Below are positions 52,424 to 60,494 of a stretch of DNA of 64,000 nucleotides, piece by piece. The stretch lies in assembly GCF_013106755.1 (NCBI RefSeq), contig NZ_WHPF01000001.1:310001-374000 (forward strand). Reading direction: 5' to 3'. The translations under genes and the position numbers were made by a program. The stretch's first letter is position 1, and each line of letters opens with the position of its first letter. The stretch is from Limnovirga soli (GTDB taxonomy: Bacteria; Bacteroidota; Bacteroidia; Chitinophagales; Chitinophagaceae). The notes beneath the pieces were generated by a model, which saw only the letters and a list, made by a program, of their open reading frames with translations, was not told the origin of the DNA and searched no databases.

Positions 52424-52834
52424 AATGGGATGATTGTTCTAAATATACACCTACCTGCGCAAAGCCATACCAAATAAAAAAGATCGGATTTTAATGGCAA
52501 AGCCTGCGTTAGTTTCGGCATTTCAATGATACGCAAATAATTTGTTACCCCATATTTTTTATCCATAAATAACCATGCAAACGCTTGCTTTGCCGATATC
52601 GGTCCCAGCCATGCCATCTTAGTGTATGTTTACCGGCAACAGCACTTTGGGCATCACCGCTTGCCACGCTCGGTTTGGGGTTCCCCATTCATAGCAGCCC
52701 AATACAGCCAACAAAAAATTGTAGTAAGCACTTCCACATATCCCTCCCCAATTTTAGCGATACCCCCCAATTGTGTATAACAGAATTTTTAAATAAATCA
52801 GAAACTTAAGTATATTGTAGTTTAAACATTTGCC
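52424..52834. other. Intergenic region before the 52835 gene
   Basis: No gene is seen. It contains a type C repeat (52659-52697) and AT-rich sequence before the start at 52835, with a weak TATATTG-like -7 box near 52811. Confidence 0.45.
52659..52697 (-). repeat. Intergenic repeat, core type C variant
   Basis: CTTGCCACGCTCGGTTTGGG and then GTTCCCCATTCATAGCAGC. It has a T instead of C at GGTTT. Confidence 0.78.
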
Positions 52835-53671
52835 ATGGACGAACTTGACAACATGAGTGAACAGGAGAAATTGAAAGCCGAAAATGATTTTCTCAAAATG
52901 AAAATGATGCTCGAAAACGGAGCCCAGTTCGAGAACAACCAGGAACTCAACGATATTTCTGCATCGCTGGAAAACTCCTTTTTAAAAAACGTAATGGCAT
53001 TTGAAAAACAGTTTGAAAAAAGAACCACCACCACCGTATTTGATAAAATTGGCCAACCAGATCATTTTTCCCCGGCAGAAAACCTTACAGATAATGAAAT
53101 TGCTGCTGCCTGGGTTAAACTGCAAAAGCATATGCGCAAACATGGGGTAGAGCTTTCCGTCATCAGCCCCAAAGTAACCGTGCGTGAATTATACCGTTTT
53201 ACCACAGAAGAATTATTTGAATACGAAATTGATGACATCGATATGCCAGATATGATCAGTGGTTTTGTATACGACGAATTCTACCCCGATTATGAAATGG
53301 AAAATACCAATGCAGCCATAGATGATTGTATCAAACTCATTCTAAAAAAACCTTTACTGGAATATGTGCCCCAACTGGCCAAAAATAATCTTCAATTAAA
53401 TAGCCACTCTTCACTAACAGATAAACAATTTAAAGAAATTATCAACCAGTTTAAAGAGGCATACGATAAAATCAATCTCACCCATATAGATGCCAGCAGT
53501 TGCACCATCGAAGAAACTACCTGTACCGTTACCGGCAACTATACAGCCATTATGCAAATAGACCGCGATGAAATACATTTCAACAATACATGGAAAGTAC
53601 TTTTTCATTATGATGATGAAGATGGATATTGGTATATCAATGGTGTATTTATAGATGGAATTGCTTTTTAG
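52835..53671 (+). CDS. Hypothetical cytoplasmic protein
   Basis: 278 residues, highly acidic, without a leader. The first 60 residues are a charged coiled-coil-like region (SEQEKLKAENDFLKMKMMLE). The middle (VTVRELYRFTTEELFEYEIDDI, GFVYDEFYPDYEMENTNAAIDDCI) and an NTF2-like-looking end (FHYDDEDGYWYINGVFIDGIAF) are similar to nothing I can name. A role with the following AAA+ unit is possible from position only. Confidence 0.75.
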   Translation: MDELDNMSEQEKLKAENDFLKMKMMLENGAQFENNQELNDISASLENSFLKNVMAFEKQFEKRTTTTVFDKIGQPDHFSPAENLTDNEIAAAWVKLQKHMRKHGVELSVISPKVTVRELYRFTTEELFEYEIDDIDMPDMISGFVYDEFYPDYEMENTNAAIDDCIKLILKKPLLEYVPQLAKNNLQLNSHSSLTDKQFKEIINQFKEAYDKINLTHIDASSCTIEETTCTVTGNYTAIMQIDRDEIHFNNTWKVLFHYDDEDGYWYINGVFIDGIAF

Positions 53672-53810
53672 CAAAATTTAATTTCGCTAAAACCATTGAT
53701 TTTACAGGCCTTTCAGCGCCTGTTCAAAATAAAATCATAAAATTTTCAAAAATAATTTGGCAGCTATCAAAAAATAATTACAATTTTACATCACCAAAAA
53801 ATAAAAGCAA

Positions 53811-53900
53811 ATGAAAATGGTAATCACATATAACAATCCAAAAAGAGGCTCAGCATTTTTGCTGGATATGCTCTTTAGCGGGGATAGTGTTTACTGTTAG
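53811..53900 (+). ncRNA. Possible short transcript with a 29-residue reading frame
   Basis: An ATG at 53811 opens a 29-codon frame (MKMVITYNNPKRGSAFLLDM then LFSGDSVYC) ending at TAG 53898. The terminator at 53931 would end the transcript at about 53958. It may be a leader peptide, small protein or non-coding RNA. Nothing else supports it. Confidence 0.3.
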
Positions 53901-53930
53901 ATACATGCAAAGAAAACTAACTGATTATAC

Positions 53931-53958
53931 AAAGCCCCGCTCTCAAGCGGGGTTTTTT
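53931..53958 (+). terminator. Rho-independent terminator
   Basis: AAAGCCCCGCT-CTCA-AGCGGGGTTTTTT forms a stem of at least eight base pairs and a T run. Confidence 0.9.
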
Positions 53959-54168
53959 GTTGGCCAATACTCAGCAATAAATTCCGGAAATGCGTCATAA
54001 CAATAAGCAAAACATATCAATAGATTTTTTTAACAGCACCACTTGCATCACAGCAGTGCAGGTTATAGCTACAGATATGCCCGCTTACAACTCATTTCCT
54101 GTTCCATGTAAATACATACGACCGTTTTGTATAACGTAAAAAACTGAACATACTTCAGTCTGCGATGT

Positions 54169-54210
54169 ACAACCCGGTCAACAAAAATATTTTTGACCGG
54201 GTTTTTTATT
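54169..54210 (+). terminator. Rho-independent terminator ahead of the membrane-anchored domain gene
   Basis: AACCCGGTCAA pairs with TTTTTGACCGGGTTTTTT through A/T rich arms. A CTGAA/TTCAG hairpin lies about 20 bases upstream. It lies before the 54234 start, so it either ends a small RNA or attenuates the gene. Confidence 0.85.
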
Positions 54211-54233
54211 ATTCACCATCAACAGTAATTTAT

Positions 54234-54800
54234 ATGACAATGTTTCTACCTGTACTGCTTGTATTGCTGGTGAGGTTAATAATAGCCACGCTCAATACAA
54301 ACGGACAACCAAAACAACAACAAGCCAAACAAAACACAATACCCATAAAAAGGAGGTATGCGATGAGGAGATGTATATTCGGCAGAAAAATAAGAAATAC
54401 TGCAACACTGTTCAACGGTCATTATATCGATGTAAAAACATTATATATACAACTGTACAATGATATTCCAAGTGTAAGCTTTATTGGCGAATTAGATGCA
54501 ACAAATGCCTTTGCCTATATACGCGAAACCTGTGGCTGCGATATCGTATCTACCTATCAGCATACCTATTTCAGTTACGAAACACAAAGCACGCATTTCA
54601 ACAATACCATCTTTGTGCTCGCAAATGAACGTATAATAGAATTGGGCAATAATTATTGCCACCTGTTGTTCAGTCATATAGATTATGCCTGGGCCAAAAA
54701 AATGCTTTTTGCCCTTGCAGATTTTCGTACAGCAGAAACAACAGAAACTCCTGTAGTAAAGCAGGTAATCGGCTTTGCTCGGCAGGCAGAAATGAATTAA
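54234..54800 (+). CDS. Membrane-anchored stand-alone copy of the AAA+ protein's N-terminal domain
   Basis: 188 residues from the ATG at 54234 (MTMFLPVLLVLLVRLIIATL), where a single N-terminal membrane helix follows at once. A longer frame from 54165 runs through a terminator and is rejected. Residues about 65 to 170 (TLYIQLYNDIPSVSFIGELDATNAFAYIRE, FNNTIFVLANERIIELGNNYCHLLFSHIDYAWAKKMLF) align by eye with residues about 10-125 of the AAA+ protein at 54994 (QLYLHYFNAFPSLHYI, STIIFILSNQCVLEFKNNYCEIAHF). They share the order of hydrophobic and aromatic residues. I do not know a named family. A membrane-fixed partner that would bind or compete with the AAA+ protein is plausible. Confidence 0.7.
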   Translation: MTMFLPVLLVLLVRLIIATLNTNGQPKQQQAKQNTIPIKRRYAMRRCIFGRKIRNTATLFNGHYIDVKTLYIQLYNDIPSVSFIGELDATNAFAYIRETCGCDIVSTYQHTYFSYETQSTHFNNTIFVLANERIIELGNNYCHLLFSHIDYAWAKKMLFALADFRTAETTETPVVKQVIGFARQAEMN

Positions 54801-54926
54801 ATAACCAAAGTGCGGCGTTAAAATAAAGCTGCACTTACAAAAAAAATACAATGCTAAAGCAAACAAAAAAAGAAAGAAAAAATACCATAAACAGGTGCCC
54901 GGCAAAAGCAGCTTTTAGCAACTGCT

Positions 54927-54946
54927 CTTGCGTCGCACACTTGTAC
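54927..54946 (-). repeat. Intergenic repeat, core type A' (ACAC)
   Basis: CTTGCGTCGCACACTTGTAC followed by GGCAACAATGC, with GCCCGGC outer box at 54899. Confidence 0.9.
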
Positions 54947-54993
54947 GGCAACAATGCTGTGCAACAATTAACAACAACAAATAACCAACTAAA

Positions 54994-56091
54994 ATGGACA
55001 ATACCCAACACCAGGGAACCATTAGCCTAAACAAAATATTTGGCGACGGATTCCTTGACACGAATCAATTATACCTGCATTATTTTAATGCATTTCCAAG
55101 CCTGCATTATATCAACAATATTAATAGTGCGGCTGCAGCCATAAAATTCAGGGAAAAATATGCTGGTTTAATACAGCATGAATTTGAAGATGCCTGGTAT
55201 AACCGTTCCAAAAAACGTTATGAGCAATCAACCATCATTTTTATCCTCAGCAACCAATGTGTTCTTGAGTTTAAAAATAATTATTGTGAAATAGCCCATT
55301 TCAATACCAACTATATAGCTTTTTTAACAGAAATAACCAACTATATAGATCAGTGTAAAGAGCGGCAAAGAAAAGAGCCTTTGGAAATAAATCTTATAGT
55401 TAGCGGTGCAGGCAATATGGTGTTAAAATCAATGGAAATAAAAAGAACAAAATTAAACCTGGATCTTTTTTATGAAGACGATTTTAAACCTGTTGACGAA
55501 TTAATAAGAGCCCGCTTAAATAAGAATAACGATAAAGGCATCATCATGCTGCATGGTTTACCCGGCACAGGCAAAACAACTTATCTGCGCTACCTGATTG
55601 GTAAGATGAAAAAGAAAGTTTTGTTCTTATCGCCCAGCGTAGCCGGTAATTTAATGAACCCGGAATTTGTTGACCTGTTAATTGATAATCCCAACTCTGT
55701 ACTGATTATTGAAGATGCAGAAAATATTATCATGGACAGGCGCAACAGTACCGATTCATCCGTATCAAACCTGTTGAATATTTCTGATGGTTTAATGGCT
55801 GATTTTTTGAATGTGCAAATCATTTGCACCTTCAACAGTTCGCTTACTTTAATTGATAGTGCATTGCTGCGCAAAGGCCGCCTGATTGCCAAATACGAAT
55901 TTGGTAAACTAAGCATTACCAAAGCACAACAACTAAGCAATTACCTGGGCTTTGCCAACACCATTTCAAAGCCCATGACATTGGCAGAGATCAGCCACCA
56001 GAACGAAAACAATTATCAAGCCAAACAGGTAAATACCATTGGTTTTAGAAGGGAACCAGAACTGGAAGCAGAAGGCAATTTTTTAAACTGA
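54994..56091 (+). CDS. AAA+ ATPase with a distinct N-terminal domain
   Basis: 365 residues. The N-terminal domain (about 1-130) is shared with the membrane-anchored protein at 54234. A AAA+ module follows: Walker A GLPGTGKTT at 188-196, Walker B region VLIIEDAENI near residue 232, sensor-1 IICTFNSS and the arginine-finger region ALLRKGRLIAKYEFGKL. It resembles BCS1/proteasome-type AAA ATPases in core, but its N-terminus is unusual. Role is unknown; remodelling of a protein bound to the membrane partner would fit. It ends with a 35-residue tail. Confidence 0.85.
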   Translation: MDNTQHQGTISLNKIFGDGFLDTNQLYLHYFNAFPSLHYINNINSAAAAIKFREKYAGLIQHEFEDAWYNRSKKRYEQSTIIFILSNQCVLEFKNNYCEIAHFNTNYIAFLTEITNYIDQCKERQRKEPLEINLIVSGAGNMVLKSMEIKRTKLNLDLFYEDDFKPVDELIRARLNKNNDKGIIMLHGLPGTGKTTYLRYLIGKMKKKVLFLSPSVAGNLMNPEFVDLLIDNPNSVLIIEDAENIIMDRRNSTDSSVSNLLNISDGLMADFLNVQIICTFNSSLTLIDSALLRKGRLIAKYEFGKLSITKAQQLSNYLGFANTISKPMTLAEISHQNENNYQAKQVNTIGFRREPELEAEGNFLN

Positions 56092-56120
56092 TGATGTATA
56101 GGCTGCCACTTGTTCAAAGC

Positions 56121-56140
56121 GCACAAGAGTGCGACGCAAG
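56121..56140 (+). repeat. Intergenic repeat, core type A with GCAC start
   Basis: GCACAAGAGTGCGACGCAAG then CGGCGATG and GCCGGGTT plus A-tract. Confidence 0.88.
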
Positions 56141-56244
56141 CGGCGATGATACAATAACCTGTAGCCGGGTTCATAAAAAAAACAACATACAGATAAACAC
56201 TGTAAAAACAGCAAAAAACATTAATCATTCGTAAATTGAATTAT

Positions 56245-57669
56245 ATGAAAACAGCACAACCAACAAGCCTGATGCGCATATATAGCTTTATAAAACGTGC
56301 ATTGAAGGGCGAACATATGGATTATACACAGGGCAGTATACGCACCGCCGTATTATTACTGGCCATACCCATGATACTTGAAATGTGCATGGAGAGTGTG
56401 TTTGCGCTGGTAGACCTGTTTTTTGTGGGTCATCTGGAAAACAGCGAGCACACGGTACAAACAGTAGGCTTAACAGAATCGGTATTAACCATAATTTATT
56501 CATTAGCCATTGGTATGAGCATGGCGGCCACCGCAGTGGTGGCAAGGCGCATAGGCGAAAAAAATAAGGAAGCAGCCGCAACAGCAGGTATGCAAGCCAT
56601 ATTTATATCGCTGGCATTAACCGCTTTAATAAGCTTTGTGGGCTTTGTTTATGCCGCAGATATATTGCGCATTATGGGTGCCGATGAAGCAACCGTAGCC
56701 ATGGGCACTACCTATACTCGTATTATGATGGGCGGCAGTGCAGTAATTATGCTGCTGTTTTTAATCAATGGTATTTTTCGTGGCGCCGGTGATGCGTCTA
56801 TGGCCATGAAGAGTTTATGGCTCGCCAATTTTTGCAATATTATTCTTTGTCCGGTATTGATCAATGGCATTGGATCTTTTGAAGGTTTTGGTTTAACAGG
56901 TGCCGCCATAGCAACCACCATTGGTCGTGGTATAGGTGTTTGTTACCAGTTATATCATTTGTTTAAAGGCGATGGCAATATCAGGCTGGGACGAAAAAAT
57001 ATACGACTTGATTGGCCGGTAGTTAAAACAGTAGTAACCATTGCATCGCCGGGCACTTTACAATTTATTATTGGGTCGTGCAGCTGGATATTACTGGCAA
57101 GGCTGGTGGCCGAAACAGGCCACAGCACAGCATCTGCGGGTTATCAAACCGCATTGCGGGTAGTCATGTTTTTTCTGTTACCAGCATGGGGTATGAGTAA
57201 TGCAGGCGCCACCCTGGTAGGACAAAACCTGGGCGCAGGTCATCCACAAAGGGCGTACGACTCGGTAATGAAAACGGCTAAATATAATGCCATTTTTATG
57301 GGCGTGGTATCGCTAATATTTTTACTAATGCCGGGGCCCATCATCAGCATTTTTAGTAACGATGCGGCAGTACAACAAATAGCGGTACAGGCATTGCGTA
57401 TTATAACTACCGGCTATATTTTTTATGGTATTGGCATGGTAATGACAAGTGCTTTTAATGGTGCCGGAGATACATGGACACCCACCTGGATTAACCTGCT
57501 TGGCTTTTGGGCATTTCAGGTACCTCTGGCTTATTTTTTAGCCAGTGACATGGGCTTACATATGGGGCCAACCGGCGTATTTATTGCCATACCAGTGTCA
57601 GAAACAGCCATTACAATTATGGCATTTATCTTATTTAGAAAAGGTAAATGGAGAACAGTGAAAGTGTAA
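56245..57669 (+). CDS. MATE-family multidrug/cation exporter
   Basis: 474 residues from the ATG at 56245; a TTG three codons upstream (56236) is less likely. Twelve hydrophobic helices are arranged as two halves: SIRTAVLLLAIPMILEMCMESVFALVDLFFVGHL, LFLINGIFRGAGDASMAM and NAGATLVGQNLGAGHPQRAYDS / TSAFNGAGDTWTPTWINLLGFWAFQVPLAYFLA. MATE proteins export drugs or metabolites using sodium or protons. It is a stand-alone gene. Confidence 0.92.
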   Translation: MKTAQPTSLMRIYSFIKRALKGEHMDYTQGSIRTAVLLLAIPMILEMCMESVFALVDLFFVGHLENSEHTVQTVGLTESVLTIIYSLAIGMSMAATAVVARRIGEKNKEAAATAGMQAIFISLALTALISFVGFVYAADILRIMGADEATVAMGTTYTRIMMGGSAVIMLLFLINGIFRGAGDASMAMKSLWLANFCNIILCPVLINGIGSFEGFGLTGAAIATTIGRGIGVCYQLYHLFKGDGNIRLGRKNIRLDWPVVKTVVTIASPGTLQFIIGSCSWILLARLVAETGHSTASAGYQTALRVVMFFLLPAWGMSNAGATLVGQNLGAGHPQRAYDSVMKTAKYNAIFMGVVSLIFLLMPGPIISIFSNDAAVQQIAVQALRIITTGYIFYGIGMVMTSAFNGAGDTWTPTWINLLGFWAFQVPLAYFLASDMGLHMGPTGVFIAIPVSETAITIMAFILFRKGKWRTVKV

Positions 57670-57717
57670 AGAATTAGTAAATTTTTGAGCCAGGCTTTTG
57701 ACCAAGTAATAAGCATC

Positions 57718-57737
57718 CTTGCGTCGCACACTTGTAC
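57718..57737 (-). repeat. Intergenic repeat, core type A' (ACAC)
   Basis: CTTGCGTCGCACACTTGTAC, just downstream of the MATE gene. Confidence 0.9.
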
Positions 57738-57886
57738 TTAGGGTACTTTTTGCAGCTGTGAGTGATAGATGCAATGGAATACAAAAAGTAAAAGGCTTAT
57801 TAAATTCTAAAGTTAACAATTGCAAAATTGCTGATCATTCAAAATAGAATATTAGGTATTATTCAAGAAATTTAAATTTTAATGTA

Positions 57887-58648
57887 ATGGAAAATATAAC
57901 TACCATAATTGCACAAATAGAAAAAAAATACGATGTTAGAATTTTGCATGCTTGTGAAACCGGTAGCAGAGCTTGGGGCTTTCCATCTCCTGATAGTGAT
58001 TACGATATACGTTTCATCTATATGCATAAGATAGATTGGTATCTGTCCTTATCAGAAAGAAAAGATACTATCGAATTTATGTTGAATGAAGAATTGGATA
58101 TTACAGGCTGGGATCTGAAAAAGAGTTTAGTTCTATTGAAAAAATCAAATGCAGCTTTGATAGAAAGGTTTCAATCACCCATTGAATATTTTTCTATACC
58201 TAACTTCCATAATGAGTTTAAAAAACTAATAACAGATTATTATTCACCAACAGCGGTTTTCTTTCATCATTATTCTCTGGCAAAGAAGTTCTGGGAAGAT
58301 TTAAAAGATACAGATTCGGTAAAGTTGAAGCAGTATTTCTATCTTATACGATCATTACTTTCCTGTAACTGGATTTTACAAAATAATAGTGTAGTCCCGA
58401 TGCATATGGAAGGATTAATGGAAGTATTAGATGATTTCAGGAAAGAAGAAATAAAAAAATTAATTGCCAAAAAAGCAACAGTTGGTGAAAAGCATAGCCA
58501 TAAAAGAGAGGAAAGTTTACATAAATGGCTGATGGAATTGTGGATAATGATTGAAGCATCAAAAGACAAACTTGGATCAAACAAGATGAATTATGCATTA
58601 TTGGATAGCTTTTTAATAAAAGTGTTATATGAAAACATTGACAATTGA
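57887..58648 (+). CDS. RlaP/YcgL-type nucleotidyltransferase 1
   Basis: 253 residues, AT-rich codon use. Residues about 22-45 carry the pol-beta-type nucleotidyltransferase motif CETGSRAWGFPSPDSDYDIRFIY (GS then D-x-D). The rest is helical (WDLKKSLVLLKKSNAALIERFQSPIEYF, FFHHYSLAKKFWEDL). The combination fits PF10127 (RlaP, RNA-repair-associated nucleotidyltransferases; YcgL relatives). It overlaps the next gene by 20 bases. It probably adds nucleotides or transfers a nucleotide to RNA ends, as proposed for RlaP in RNA-repair clusters; no experiment is known to me for this one. Confidence 0.85.
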   Translation: MENITTIIAQIEKKYDVRILHACETGSRAWGFPSPDSDYDIRFIYMHKIDWYLSLSERKDTIEFMLNEELDITGWDLKKSLVLLKKSNAALIERFQSPIEYFSIPNFHNEFKKLITDYYSPTAVFFHHYSLAKKFWEDLKDTDSVKLKQYFYLIRSLLSCNWILQNNSVVPMHMEGLMEVLDDFRKEEIKKLIAKKATVGEKHSHKREESLHKWLMELWIMIEASKDKLGSNKMNYALLDSFLIKVLYENIDN

Positions 58649-59696
58649 TTGGATAAAGGAAAACGGCTTATTGGTATTCGAAGTAATAACTGGTAGTAAA
58701 GCTTATGGCCTTAACACAGCTGAATCAGATACAGACATTCGAGGAGTATTTATATTGCCAAAAGACATGTTCTACTCACTCGAATACTCTGCACAAGTTG
58801 CAAATGAAACGAATGATATAGTATATTATGAATTAAAAAGGTTCATAGAACTGTTAGCAAAAAATAATCCTAACATCATGGAAATGCTTAATATTCCGGA
58901 GCAATTTGTTTTACAAAGGCATGAAATAATGGAATATTTGAAAGACAATATATTCTTGTCAAAACTTTGCGAAAAAACTTTTGCCAATTATGCTTTTTCC
59001 CAAATAAAAAAGGCATACGGACTGGAAAAAAAAATAGTAAACCCGGTTGAAGCTAAAAGAAAATCTGTGATGGACTTTTGTTTTGTGCATATTGAAAAAG
59101 AAGCCATAATCCTAAAGCATTTTCTTGAAATAAAAGGATGGGACCAAAACAAAATAGGTCTTTCTGCTATAACACATCTCAAAGATTGTTACAACTTGTT
59201 TCATTCAGAAAGTTTACCATATAGGGGTATAATAAGAACTGAAAATGCAAATGATGTGACATTAAGTACAATACCAAAAGAAGAAAAGCCTATTGGCTTG
59301 TTATATTTCAATAAAGATGGTTATTCAGCTTACTGCAAAAAGTATAAAGAATATTGGGAATGGGTGGGTAAAAGAAATGAAGCACGTTACAACACAACCA
59401 TGTCTCACGGTAAAAGTTATGATTCAAAAAATATGATGCATGTTTTCAGGTTATTATTGATGGCAAAAGAAATAGGGAGTGATGGTAAGATTAATGTGTA
59501 TAGAAAAGACAGAGAATTTCTTTTATCAATCAGGGAGGGTAAATATGAATATGATGAACTACTTGCAAAAGCTGAGGCATTAAAGGATGAATTGCCTACA
59601 TTATTTCGAAATTCAGCACTACCTGACACACCTGACTTTGAAAAAATCAACAAGTTATTAATTGAAATGAGAGAAAGCTATTATGAAAAATTTTAA
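58629..59696 (+). CDS. RlaP-type nucleotidyltransferase 2
   Basis: 355 residues, starting inside the end of the previous gene. The motif VITGSKAYGLNTAESDTDIRGVF is at residues about 17-41, followed by ELKRFIELLAKNNPNIMEMLNIPEQFVL and a larger C-terminal helical region (SHGKSYDSKNMMHVFRLLLMAKEI, YEYDELLAKAEALKDELPTL). Same PF10127 type as its neighbour but about 100 residues longer. The two are translationally coupled and probably act together. The last bases overlap the convergent toxin gene by 4. Confidence 0.85.
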   Translation: MKTLTIDWIKENGLLVFEVITGSKAYGLNTAESDTDIRGVFILPKDMFYSLEYSAQVANETNDIVYYELKRFIELLAKNNPNIMEMLNIPEQFVLQRHEIMEYLKDNIFLSKLCEKTFANYAFSQIKKAYGLEKKIVNPVEAKRKSVMDFCFVHIEKEAIILKHFLEIKGWDQNKIGLSAITHLKDCYNLFHSESLPYRGIIRTENANDVTLSTIPKEEKPIGLLYFNKDGYSAYCKKYKEYWEWVGKRNEARYNTTMSHGKSYDSKNMMHVFRLLLMAKEIGSDGKINVYRKDREFLLSIREGKYEYDELLAKAEALKDELPTLFRNSALPDTPDFEKINKLLIEMRESYYEKF

Positions 59697-60001
59697 AATT
59701 TCGGACCACCATACTTTTTTGATGGATGCTTCTTGCCATGATGCACAGCAATGATTTCAACAACATTGCCGGTGATCCTGTAAACAATAAGATAAGGAAA
59801 GCGGTGAAGGATAAAATCTCTTAACTCTTTTCGTTCATCTATAAAACTGTAATGTGCTGGATTATTGGAGATTTTCTGGTAAGCTGTTTCCAGTTCTTTT
59901 AATAGTTCCTCACCCAAACCGGTGCGTTGTGCTTCATACCAGGCATAAGCTTCATCTGTATCATTATGCGCAAAAGGGGAAATAATAATTTGATGCGCCA
60001 T
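59693..60001 (-). CDS. ParE/RelE-type toxin
   Basis: 102 residues with the RelE/ParE fold: HNDTDEAYAWYEAQRTGLGEELLKELETAYQKISNNPAHYSF and LRDFILHRFPYLIVYRITGNVVEIIAVHHGKKHP. It inhibits gyrase or cleaves mRNA at the ribosome, depending on the branch. The cognate antitoxin is one base upstream. It converges on the RlaP operon with a 4-base overlap. Confidence 0.9.
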   Translation of the reverse strand: MAHQIIISPFAHNDTDEAYAWYEAQRTGLGEELLKELETAYQKISNNPAHYSFIDERKELRDFILHRFPYLIVYRITGNVVEIIAVHHGKKHPSKKYGGPKF

Positions 60002-60002
60002 A

Positions 60003-60230
60003 CTATTTTCGTTTGTTACGGATCATTGCATGAGACTCTTCAACAGAGTATCCTTTGCTTCCATCTGCTTCAAACAAGGTAATGCGCTCATAAAATAAAT
60101 CTAGCTCTTCTTTTGTGTATTTGTTTTCAACAGAAGAGGATGCCAATACCTGCAGTACAGCATCAAGTTGTGTATCGGTGGCTTTATCAATCAGCTTATG
60201 AATTTGGTCGCGTATATTAGAACTAACCAT
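60003..60230 (-). CDS. Cognate antitoxin of the ParE/RelE-type toxin
   Basis: 75 residues, begins SSNIRDQIHKLIDKATDTQLDAVLQVL and ends GYSVEESHAMIRNKRK, an arrangement common to antitoxins encoded in front of ParE/RelE proteins. The HTH/dimer part is N-terminal and the toxin-wrapping part C-terminal. It is separated from the toxin by one base. It is divergent from rtcB, so the shared spacer may be autoregulated. Confidence 0.82.
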   Translation of the reverse strand: MVSSNIRDQIHKLIDKATDTQLDAVLQVLASSSVENKYTKEELDLFYERITLFEADGSKGYSVEESHAMIRNKRK

Positions 60231-60382
60231 AAAATAAATTTAAAACTAAACAGTTCATTGTTGAATAAATGCAATTTACAAAAAATTGCAAACCCAAAGG
60301 AGGCTATTATGCGTGTACTATCTAACCGGTCAATCTAAATCGAATGACCTGAGTTCAAAATAAATTAGAGAAAGTATTTCGT

Positions 60383-60401
60383 TTTGGAACAATGTTCCAA
60401 A
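60383..60401. promoter_or_regulatory. Inverted repeat upstream of rtcB
   Basis: TTTGGAACA-A-TGTTCCAAA, perfect 9-base arms around one base, about 94 bases before the rtcB start and 150 bases upstream of the antitoxin start. It is a candidate operator for rtcB or the toxin-antitoxin genes. Confidence 0.6.
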
Positions 60402-60494
60402 TGTACAACTGAGCAATTTGCTTGTCGAAACGGCAAATTGGCAAAACACACGATGCCATGCGAATCAATTGCAGGCATTATAAAAAACAACAAA

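Larger units (their letters stand above)
53672..54233. other. Spacer holding two terminator-ended short units
   Basis: This 562-base region holds a 29-codon reading frame at 53811-53900, a perfect terminator at 53931-53958 and a second one at 54169-54210. Each could end a short transcript. The first follows the 52835 gene, and the second overlaps where a long frame would begin for 54234. No intergenic-repeat core was found here apart from a vague ACTTGCATCACAGCAGTGCA near 54042. Confidence 0.6.

Noticed and set aside
53811-53900. 29-codon frame considered as a real protein gene
   Set aside because: No family, weak context; kept only as a low-confidence short transcript because of the terminator that follows.
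54165-54233. Longer start of the membrane-anchored domain protein at 54165
   Set aside because: The frame would begin inside a strong terminator hairpin; the ATG at 54234 is followed directly by a membrane helix.
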